Positions 1 through 10,185 of a stretch of DNA of 64,000 bases are shown here, one piece after another; position 1 is the first letter of the stretch, and every line of letters begins with the position of its first letter. The translations under genes were made by a program, and so were the position numbers. The stretch covers positions 1 through 64,000 of the forward strand of contig QLIY01000253.1 of the NCBI GenBank assembly GCA_003260075.1, read 5' to 3'. Source of the stretch: Phallusia mammillata (taxonomy: Eukaryota > Chordata > Ascidiacea > Phlebobranchia > Ascidiidae). The notes beneath the pieces are model-generated. The model had not been told where the DNA came from. It did no database searches and saw nothing but the letters and a program-made list of their open reading frames with translations.

Positions 1-808
1 GCTAATGGAAGCTTATGAAGTGGAAGGTGTCGATCCAAGCAAGTACTACTGGTACACTGATCAGGTAAGACAAAGCTAATCAAGTAAATTGTAAACCTTG
101 CCCCCCCCCCAGCATTTATAAACATTTTAATGCATGGCTCCTAAAATTGGTCAAAAAAACTCATAAAAATGGATGAGGTTTTTGATTTGGCTTAAAGAAC
201 AAACAGGCTGAGTTTACGTAACAAGCGTATAAACCCAGAAGTAAAAAAGTCTTACTTTTTTGGGTAGATCTAACTATGTAATAAATGTCGTTGATACTTC
301 AAACCAATTAGGTTTATTTGACTTAGGACGTATTGTGGAAGTACTTCATTTTGCGCCTTCGCATAAAAATTTCGTACTTGCTGCGAAATATTTGTTTCTT
401 CTGTGTGGTGTATACAACTTTAGTTTGATGTATTTTTTAGGTCGATGTATTGATGCCGAATGTTGGAGAGATAGTTGGGGGATCAATGAGCATGACGGAC
501 TTCGCTGAGCTAATGGAAGCTTATGAAGTGGAAGGTGTCGATCCAAGCAAGTACTATTGGTACACTGATCAGGTAAGACAAAGCTAATTAGGTAGACTAA
601 GTTGTAAACCTTGCCTAATGTTTTTCTTGGTTTAACTGATCCTAATTTCGATTTACCAACTTGTGTTCTATTGCAGCGCAAATTTGGTACCTGTCCTCAT
701 GGAGGTTATGGGTTAGGACTTGAACGATTGCTGATGTGGCTTTGTGATCAGCATCACATCCGTGACGTTTGTCTCTACCCTCGCTTTCTTGAACGTTGCA
801 GTCCATAA
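1..808 (+). CDS. NARS1: Asparaginyl-tRNA synthetase, cytosolic, 3' exons only (copy 1)
   Basis: Cytosolic AsnRS charges tRNA-Asn with asparagine. Only the C-terminal catalytic part is visible. Bases 1-64 (frame from base 2) end with WYTDQ before a GTAAGA donor. After a 10-C gap at 101-110 the sequence steps back into the upstream intron and repeats that exon in full at 441-572, starting [16 protein letters not shown]. The last exon, 677-808, contains class II motif 3 ([10 protein letters not shown]) and ends RCSP-stop, as in animal AsnRS. Bases 1-64 are therefore most likely a second version (other haplotype or overlapping contig) of the 3' part of exon 441-572. The rest of the gene lies outside the window, so its intactness cannot be judged. 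Confidence 0.85.
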
Positions 809-1481
809 ATTTTGCCTTGTTAGCCATTTTTGTGCGTTCTCCGCAAGGGTGGCTTAACTCTTATATATTATTTGGAAAAGCATAAAACACGATATCGCAC
901 GGCAGACCCACGTTTAGCTATACGTTTGGCTTTGTTCTTTCATTCATTCACAAAGCAATTAATTCAGATGGATGGTATTATGTGTGTTTGTATCTATGTT
1001 TTACGTTAGCATGACAGTTTTATGTCGGTGTTGCAGCTTTTTATGTTTTTACCTATTAACGTAGCGAATAAGGGACCGTTTCTTTCCTAGCTGTGAAGCA
1101 CTAGGCCAATTGCACATTGGACAAGACACACGGGTCTATTTGCACACTGCAGTTCTTACTTATATTAGTTCAAACTCCATGTTTATAGGGCTATTTAGTG
1201 TTTTACTTTACGGTTGGATCTCGGATGACTTTCTAAGTGACTTTACCATCTGCAAATCTACATGAAAGGTGGATATTAAGTGATACATCTTGACTTTTTG
1301 ATACGTGTGAAGATCATGATTTTACACATCAGATACGAAACAGCTTTATTCTGCGACTTTTTTTAACTAAAAAACGTCTTTCGATGGAAACAAGTGAGTG
1401 AAGTCATAAAAATTATATCTGCTGCGCGTTGCGATTAAACTCAAATTTCCTGTCATTGTATTTGTTTCCTAGAGTCTAGAC

Positions 1482-1575
1482 CAGGGGTGCTAAACCTTTT
1501 TTGACTCAAGATCGACTTTTGAGGTATTCAAACTCTCGGGATCTACCAATAAAATCAGCAATATACTACAAGACT
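1482..1575. mobile_element. hAT-type element, left end only, cut at an undetermined base
   Basis: The block starts CAGGGGTGCTAAACC, the usual terminal form of hAT-derived miniature elements, and breaks at the n at 1576. No matching right end is visible. Confidence 0.45.
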
Positions 1576-1585
1576 NCTATTGCAG

Positions 1586-1717
1586 CGCAAATTTGGTACC
1601 TGTCCTCATGGAGGTTATGGGTTAGGACTTGAACGATTGCTGATGTGGCTTTGTGATCAGCATCACATCCGTGACGTTTGTCTCTACCCTCGCTTTCTTG
1701 AACGTTGCAGTCCATAA
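1586..1717 (+). pseudogene. Second copy of NARS1 last exon plus 3' flank
   Basis: The terminal exon of AsnRS ([18 protein letters not shown] to RCSP-stop) appears again directly after an undetermined base at 1576. The sequence after its stop follows the 3' flank of copy 1 (809 onward) with only scattered differences, resuming at about 2222 after inserted or gap sequence. No other AsnRS exon precedes it. It is either the alternative haplotype of copy 1 left unmerged by the assembler or a partial duplication. The join at the n and the neighbouring C-run favour an assembly cause. Confidence 0.7.
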
Positions 1718-1926
1718 ATTTTGCCTTGTAACCCATTTTTGTGCGTTCTCCGCAAGAGTGGCACTTAACTCTGATACATTATTTGGAAAAGCATAAAACA
1801 CCATATCTCACGGCAGACCCACGTTTAGCTATACGTTTGGCTTCGTTCTTTCATTCATTCACAAAGCAATTAATTCAGATTGATGGCATTATGTGTGTTT
1901 GCATCTATGTTTTACGTTAGCATGGC

Positions 1927-1928
<2 letters not shown>

Positions 1929-2023
<95 letters not shown>
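1929..2023. other. Assembly-gap placeholder (95 C)
   Basis: A pure C run interrupts the 3' flank of the duplicated NARS1 last exon; unrelated sequence follows and the flank resumes after another 10-C run at 2212-2221. The poly-proline reading across it is not a protein. Confidence 0.85.
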
Positions 2024-2024
<1 letters not shown>

Positions 2025-2035
2025 AACTTAAAAAA

Positions 2036-2210
2036 GTATTACCCGCCTAGTAGCCATATGCGGCAGACTTTTTTATGCCTATTGTGTGCAAACAATGCGA
2101 AAAAGGAGATAACATAAGCGTCACAATATAGATTATGAAGTCATAAAAGCTAAGGCTGTCAATCTGTGTATTAAGTTAGAAATCAATTTAGGCTTTTTAG
2201 GCGCCATTAT
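2036..2210 (-). repeat. Dispersed repeat, related to 43385-43555
   Basis: The reverse complement of 2036-2150 closely matches the + strand near 43444-43555, including TTTTTCGCATTGTTTGCACA and GGCGGGTAAT. The two copies are 41 kb apart in opposite orientation, so this is an interspersed element. The 43 kb copy runs into a hAT-like right end (TTCTGCACCCCTG, to 43691), suggesting a non-autonomous hAT element. Both ends of this copy abut C-run gaps. Confidence 0.6.
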
Positions 2211-2524
2211 ACCCCCCCCCCGTAGCGAATAAGGGACCGTTTCTTTCCTAGCTGTGAAGCACTAGGCCATTTGCAGATTGGACAAGACACACGGTTCTAT
2301 ATGCACACTGCTGTTCTTACTTATATTAGTTCAAACGCCATGTTTATAGGGCTATTTAGTGTTTTGCTTTACGGTTGGATCTCGAATGGCTTTTTAAGTG
2401 ATTTGTCAATCTGCAAATCTACATGAAAGGTGGATATTAAGTGGATACATCTTGACTTTTTGATACGTGTGAAAATCATGCTTTTACACATCAGATACGA
2501 AACAGCTTTATTCTGCGACTTTAA

Positions 2525-2857
2525 CTAAAAAAACGGCTTTCGATGGAAACAACTGAGTGAAGTCATAAAAATTGTCTGCTGCGCGTTGCGATTGAACTCA
2601 AATTTCTTGTCATTATATTTGTTTCCTAGACAAAGGTGTGCTATGTTTAACGATACAAAACGGGCGAAAACAGCCTGCGTAGAACCATCATAACGCTTTA
2701 TAACACGGTGCAGCTGCAGCGCGTTTTTTCCATTATCTACCAATTGTACCCATTTAGTGTTTTGCGCTACATAACGTTTTAATATTGCATGCGCTTGCTG
2801 TTTGCGGCTTGGTGATCGTTTTAGGGCAATTGGTTTGCTATACCTTTCTTTTACCAA
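2525..2857 (-). other. Unrecognised open frame of 110 codons
   Basis: The minus strand is open from 2857 to 2525. The first about 70 codons have balanced composition with basic and hydrophobic residues; the last about 40 run into sequence shared with the 3' flank of the NARS copies, so they cannot be ancestral coding sequence. I do not recognise the product. It could be a fragment of a transposon protein inserted near 2660 or a chance open frame. No promoter or splice structure is evident. Confidence 0.2.
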
Positions 2858-3934
2858 CGCAATAAACTCTCACAGTCAATAAGTTATACAAACGTGTGTA
2901 GTGTTGGGGTTGGTCGAGTTGACGTCGTACTTATTACTAAAGAGGTTTGGTTTGCTGAATATGTTTTACACTCTGGGTCAGGGCTACTCACATGGCGGAC
3001 CGCGGTCCGCATCCGGACTTAAGCCGTGAGATGTGATCTCGGCAGGCTTTTGATTATTACTGCATACCCTTTTGTTGTGTACTTTTCTGTTAATTAGAAT
3101 TGCAGTTTTAAAACTGGAGCCGACAAAAAAGATTTCTTGGGAGACCACTTCACTTATTACACATGGAAGGTGGCGATTGTTTGCGCACAATTTTATGTAG
3201 TATTTGTCTGTAATACACTGCTTGGACGAAGTATTGCAAAACCGGCAGAAATGTATTATGGTCTGCATGCATTGTACTGCTTTTGCAAGCGTTAAAGCAG
3301 GGTTTAGTGCTCAAGTCAAGCTTTTGTTTCGCTCGTAGTAACACTCGGCTTCAGTATTGTATTCATCCAGCACCGCAATTCACCCCATTAGCTAATTAAG
3401 ACATGTTACATTCGCATTTCTTGGACCTCGTGATTTTAAAACTTTTGTACTTGGGCCTTTGATGAACCTAATCGAGAACCATACCCCTGCTCTAGGTCCT
3501 TGTCTGTCTGAGCTAGCAGCTCTGGGATTAGTCCGATAAAGAGGGCGGCGTTTAACCTTAAGCCTGTTTTATGAAATGATAGTGAGTTAAAAAGAGCTAC
3601 ACAGAGATTTTAGCGTCTGATATCGTTACACCACACTTGAATATATAAAAAGTAAAAAGGTGATGATGACGTAACTGCACAGATGGTAAAGGTGATAAAT
3701 AGTGACAAATTACAATTGAGGTCAAGTACTAAAATTGTGACGATGACGAAACAACACGATTGTGGAATCACGTTATAAAGTCAATCGTATGATTTTTGCC
3801 CTGATTTGTATTGCAATACACGGTACTCCACAGTAAAGAGCTTATTTTATGGCAATGTGCAAGAACAGCAATATGACTCAAACTATCTTTGAACGAATGG
3901 AAATATAATTAATTTCAATAACTAATGTGATAAG
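2858..3934. other. Intergenic, no gene seen
   Basis: A possible hAT-like left end lies near 2974 (CAGGGCTACTCACATGGCGG followed by GCGGTCCGC). Otherwise AT-rich sequence without convincing exons or RNA genes. Confidence 0.5.
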
Positions 3935-4460
<526 letters not shown>

Positions 4461-5196
4461 AAGCCCGGTTTACACCAAGCGCGACGTTGCGAACAAAGCT
4501 GTTTCGTCCGCTCATCCGGCAGTGGTGCACTGCCAATATATGATTAGACTTGCAATTAATTTCATGGAATTGTGTTCAGTTGTTGCATGTGAAGGGTTAA
4601 TCGAACAATAGTACACAATACAAAGCCTATAAAGATGTGGCTTTGCAACTGATAATAGTAAAATTGCACCTAAACCAAAGTCGTTGTTTATGTAATGCAA
4701 AACTACTCTACTCTGTGCAGCTAATTTAAGAAATTTTTCTCCAAAGTATTTGTGTGTCATTTTTATCTTGATTGTTTGCACTCGAAAACTTAAACATGTA
4801 CCACTTTGGGGGATAAAATACAACAAAGTTAATACCTATTTAAGTTTCCAAAAACTATGGCATTTCCTATTTAATCTACCTGGTGGGTCTGTAGGCCTAC
4901 ATTGGAAAACTTGGTTCCAGACATATTAATTCTGATACCAAAATACCCTAAATATGCATTAGGTGTGTCTATTTATGGCAAAAATCACAATGACCTTGGC
5001 TGGTGCGGAAACAAAAAGTTTCCAGTTTCTGTTACGATACAAAGACAAGCAGTAGAAGCCAATATTAAAATGACAACATTTAAACAATGTTGTGTGAGTT
5101 TATGTTGCACATCGAATTAAACATTTCTGTAACACGTTATCCATAACATTGCAGTTTCACACCTGTTACAAATTATACCATACAATTAAATTTTAG
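4461..5196. other. Region upstream of NARS copy 2, no exon 1 found
   Basis: No counterpart of the copy 3 first exon ([14 protein letters not shown] at 16861-16903) is visible here. The start codon of copy 2 is missing or too diverged to see. Confidence 0.5.
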
Positions 5197-6499
5197 AAGA
5201 ATTATACATCAGTGAAAAACATGGATGTGATCAGACAGGCGATGGAACTGCATCAAAACCTTTCAAGACTGCAACAACTGCAATGCTAGCGTATGGAAAA
5301 GAATCTTTTCCACAAATGTTTGTAGATGGAAAAACTCATGAAAAGGTATAGGGCACCGAATCCTATTTGGTTTTATTGCGATTTTTATGTATCAAAACCA
5401 GGCTTGCATACGAAAAGGAATCAGGGATATATTTCAAAATTATTGAACAAATACTTATACATGTGCACCCAAAATGGGTTATGTGATAAGGGCTGAATAA
5501 ATAAAATGGTGCTTGTTTGATTTGTTTGATTTTTTATACGTTAAAAAGACAAAGTTGCTTTTTGTCAAATTCTAAAGCAAGACAATATGAAATTTGAACC
5601 AATCAAAAAATGCTCAACTCATAAAGCAAGTCAAGCTTTATGGAGCAGAACAACAGAAAAGCCAAGCCAGGAAGGTAATTGATTGCGACAACTTGTTTCA
5701 AATATTGATAACTAAGAACTTTAAATCTAAATGACAAAAATGTTAATGTAGTGACATATTCTTTTAGCTGTCAATGATGAGAATTGTATCTCAAATAAAA
5801 CACTTGATGCAGGTAAAGTGAGGATAAATCCCTTCCCACAGCAATAAAGGTGAATGACTAAACATTGCCTTTTACTTTCCGTAATGGGCTACTTAAAGTT
5901 AAGATAAGAATCGAATTAAAAACTTTAATATATTTTTTATTAAAGGCATTTGTTCTGTCCTGTTTTTAATTGCAAACTTATTTTGCCTTTTATTTCATGT
6001 AGATTAGAATTTTGGAAGTTGAAAAGCATCGAGATGAAAGGATAAAAGTGTCCGGTTGGGTACATCGTTTACACCGCCAAGGTAGGTTGAATGTAATTAA
6101 CGATGTGCAGAAAATTTCAATGACCTCGATGTTATCAACTAACTTGTCCTTCCCAAAAGCACCTGTGTGAGTATTCATTGTTTTATTTTATTTCAAAAAC
6201 AATCATGTTAATAAGGCAAATGGTGTGTATAGTAAATCCGTAAATATGATGTAAACATATAAGAAAGACACCTTCTATTTTTTGTTACGTATTGAAATCA
6301 ATAGCGTACCATTTGTTTGAACACCACATTTGTTCAAACAGGAGTTTACCCATTTCTGATTAGGAACTATGTACAAATCTAAAGCAAAAACAAGCTCTAA
6401 AAATGTAGTAACTAAAAGTTTCTAAGCGCTTGTCATGACTCATGACTTTTGTTTGAGTTATGTTAATCAACAATGGCAACCTTTGTATTTTACGTTATT

Positions 6500-7440
6500 T
6501 AGAGCTAAGAGAAGATTATTGGAGCTAATAAGAAAAGTTGAAACTTGATTTAACAACTAAAATAACGGATTTTGAAGTAAAAAAATCTATTACTCATCGT
6601 GTTCTGAAGAGCTAACGTGTCAAATAGTGACAAAACATGTGAAAAAGGACCAAGGAAAGTTTACTGGGTCCACGGATGATTGGCAGAGCTATAAAATTCA
6701 TTTTGAAAACTGTGCAGTGGTAAACAAATGGTGTCGCAAAGATATGGGAAAACACTTGGCTGCCAATTTAATTGGTTTGGCCGTTATGGTCCAATACGAC
6801 TTAGAGGATAAGAAAAGTGGAATTACAACTCCCTAGTAGAAGCACTGGACAAAAGGTTTCTGCAAACCAGTTTGCCCCGAGCTGGAGCGGAATTCTATGC
6901 TGCCCGCTGGATGCTTTCGGAGTCATGCGTAGAGTTTGCGGCGCGCCTGCGCAGTTTAATGCGCAAAGGTCATCACACTCTTTCATCTCAGCAAGCAGAA
7001 GATTTCTTATTGCAGCAATTTATTACCGAAATTACAGAACAATAGTTGCGAAAACATATTATTATGCGCGATCCGAACACAATAAATGAAGCTGTGGACT
7101 TTATTGAACGTCAAGTCACATGAAAAACCGCGTGGCCCCCCCCCCCTTACAGAACAATAGTTGCGAAAACATATTATTATGCGCGATCCGAACATATGAA
7201 AAACCGCGTGGTTTTGACTGGCAATCGTCAACTGATAACGCTCTGCTATTTGTGTGGAAAGTCTGGTCACTGGAAATGAAATTGCCCGAGAGGCTCTGGG
7301 TCCCCCCCCCCTTGTGTGGAAAGTCTGGTCACTGGAAACGAAATTGCCCGAGAGGCTCTGGGAACTCAAGCACGAATACTGGACGCTGGAACGCTAACAT
7401 TCAACATTTAAACGGATGGTAACCGGTGTGCGGGCCAACA
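6500..7440 (+). mobile_element. Ty3/gypsy-type retrotransposon Gag fragment, decayed
   Basis: This lies in intron 5 of NARS copy 2. A Gag-like capsid region opens near 6627 (a ...W-x6-F... helix pattern followed by HLAANLIG). The frame shifts near 6815, and later stops TAG (about 7042) and TGA (about 7120) interrupt it. A CCHC zinc knuckle (CGKSGHWKRNC) is read at 7318-7350. The knuckle region is present twice around the 10-C gap at 7302-7311; one version has TGA where the other has CGA. No protease, reverse transcriptase or LTR was recognised. It is non-functional. Confidence 0.6.
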
Positions 7441-7734
7441 TGCCGGTTAATGATTTGACGGCCATCAATGGGTCAATTTATGTCACAGCTAAAATTTAAA
7501 ATAAGTTATTCAAGACGTAGATTTTCTTATTGGTAGTGGGTCGTCCGTGACACTGATTGACAAATCAGTATTTAATAAGGACAGTATACACGGACTTGAA
7601 AAGTAATTTAATTTTGAACATTACTCCAAAGAACTGGTGTATAAAGAATACATCATGCATACGTGTCAACAATCTCTGTTGTCATCATCAGTGCAGGTTG
7701 TCAGTCCATCTGTGGAAAACGGTATATAGAGCAC

Positions 7735-7850
7735 TTAGGAAAAAAGGAAACACTCCTGTCGTGGGTTGGAATCCCACCGCAGGCTAGATTTTTCTAGCCT
7801 GTGCATTGCCATATGGGAATGCTTGGGAGGCCAGCTAATTCGGTACACGC
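7735..7850. repeat. Possible tRNA-derived SINE fragment
   Basis: GTCGTGGGTTGGAATCCCACC resembles a Pol III B box and is shared in part with 10125-10145 (GTCGTGGGTTCGAATC). No clear A box or poly-A tail was found. Confidence 0.25.
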
Positions 7851-9154
7851 CTTTAACAGGCCTGGCGTACTATGATGATACTTTCAATAAATATATCATT
7901 TCTTATTTCTCGTTGATAAACCCAACACCCCAACCATCATCAACCCAAAGAATTGTTTTCCATGTGTTCCGATTTGTTGACAAGCTAATCGATTTCTCAG
8001 ATCATCATGAATCAAATCGTTATTGCCTGAAACATCATAATTTCCCGTTGGAATTTTCATGTATATTTAGGAAATCCATATTTTCTCTTTTACGAATCAC
8101 CTTTTTTCCCATTGACCCCCCCCCCCAGAAAATTTTCGTCGATCTTAACGACTGGCAAGTTGGCCACCCCTGGACTATAGTAATATATTACATGGAATAT
8201 GCCATTGTTCGTCCACGTGCTATTTCAACCTTGCACTTGACCAAGCAGTTTGAGTTGTTTAGTTGTCGATGATTCCTTCAAGAACAAGTCCATTTCCAGC
8301 CTAACGTCTTTTCTTGAAACAGAGTTCATTACGAACTGACCTTTGAACAAATTTGACTATTACCAGGAATTTTGTTTGCTACAAGAACCAATGTTTAATG
8401 TCAATGTCCACTTGTTTCACTGGAACAACAGGTTTCAATTTAAACTGGGTAGCAAATATTTGACAAGCTCAGTTCGACTCTTCTTGGGTTCTATGTCATA
8501 ACCATAAAAAGGCAGTTTCTTCTACCATACTGTTTAAGGACGTCCAGATTCTGTTCGCAGCTTTTCTTCTCATCGAAGGTTCGGAGTTCTAATTTGAGTT
8601 TAGTAAATCTAGTCCTGAACTCACCAGTCTCCTACATCATTCGTTCAGAATAGTATGTCTAGCTGTGATAACAGCATCTGAGCCTTTAACGGCGTTTGCA
8701 AACTTAATTTGATGTTCCAACTTATCTTGTCTCAGTTTAAATACCTAATTACTTTGGTTGGCTTCTTCATTCTTGTGGTGTTGGTTACTCTACCCGTAAT
8801 GATTTATCGGTGTTCAGATTTAGCTGTTAAATTAAGCCAAATGGCTTTGAAATGTTTCAAAGCAGTAATGCACCAATTATTTAGGCTTCAATGGATCAAT
8901 GTCAAGTTGCTAAGTATGTAATAAATGCCTTGCCATATGACTTTTTATAGGTTGGGATTTGGGGATTTATTTCATTGCTTAGATCGAAAATTATAAAAGT
9001 TTTTGTAAAGAAAATATTTACGAAACCAGTGATCAATAAAATTTTAAAACTTGTTTAGTTGCAGTTAAAAGTACTATCTTTAGGGGAAAGATAAAAGTTA
9101 AAGTACCTTTCCCTATTGACTTGTAATGTGAACATATGAATGTTTTCGCAACAG
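7851..9154. other. Intron 5 of NARS copy 2, remainder
   Basis: It holds a hAT-like right end (AGTTGGCCACCCCTG, ending 8172) with no partner end, and a C-run gap at 8116-8126. Nothing else is recognised. Confidence 0.4.
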
Positions 9155-9179
9155 GAAAGACCTTACTGCATGCGGTGCT

Positions 9180-9248
<69 letters not shown>

Positions 9249-10084
9249 AGCCCAGAAAGCACTGTCACATTATATGGAACAATTACTAAAGTGCCCGAGG
9301 GAAAATCGGTGTGTGATCAGCAGTGGTGTTGGCACTGGTAGATTTTATTCCATGTTTGTAACTTAACAGGCACCTGGAGGACATGAGCTAGTCTGTGATT
9401 ATTGGGAATTGGTCGGATTGGCGCCACCTGGAGGAATTGAAAACGTTCTCAGCCAGGTAACTGTTGAACTAATGTTTGTGTTTGACCGCTTTTGTAATCA
9501 TTCTAAAACAAGGGTGAACAACGCGACTAATATACTGTACACAAGTATAACAAAATAATTATTTAAAGGATACCGATGTTGAAACCAAGCTTGACAACAG
9601 ACACTTGATAATTCGTGGCGAAAATCCCCCCCCCCAAAAATTCTACGAATTCGCTCTTATCTGATGCAGGCATTCAGAGATCATTACTTTGAACGTGGTT
9701 ACTACGAGGTTTGCACGAATTTGTTACTGTTTGTTGTTGTTTGTGCTTCAGAGGTCAAGAGGGCTACAGGTTCGATCCGGGTTCGGGCTTGATTCAGGCT
9801 TAACTTATATAGTTCAAAAACTGACACTCGGTCATACATAGTTCAAAAACTGTGCCTTAGTTGGGCTCTACTTTTCGGTATGGACCTCGTTCGGATTTCG
9901 GGCCCTATTACAACTTTGATTTGCTCAGTATTCACAAGCACTTTTGTCTCCTTCGTATGATTATTTACTTTGTTGATCAGGAACATTTGGTCACCAGTAA
10001 CGCAGTACTTCACAATACAGACATAGCATACGAGACAAGCTGCTGTGCTTGTGATTCGATATTCGATGGCTCATCGCTGAGCTT

Positions 10085-10185
10085 GTGTATCTTAGTTAGT
10101 AGAAACCGAGTCCCGAATGGGCTCCTGTCGTGGGTTCGAATCTCTTAGCATGCTAAATTTGTTAAGCCTGCTATTCCTGCCATAA
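10085..10185. repeat. Possible tRNA-derived SINE fragment
   Basis: CTCCTGTCGTGGGTTCGAATC carries a B-box-like GGTTCGAATC and resembles the 7760 sequence. It lies in intron 8 of NARS copy 2. Confidence 0.25.

Noticed and set aside
9181-9247. C runs as G-quadruplex or i-motif regulatory DNA
   Set aside because: Many runs are exactly 10 bases, and several lie inside conserved exons or between duplicated flanks. A biological tract would not show this.
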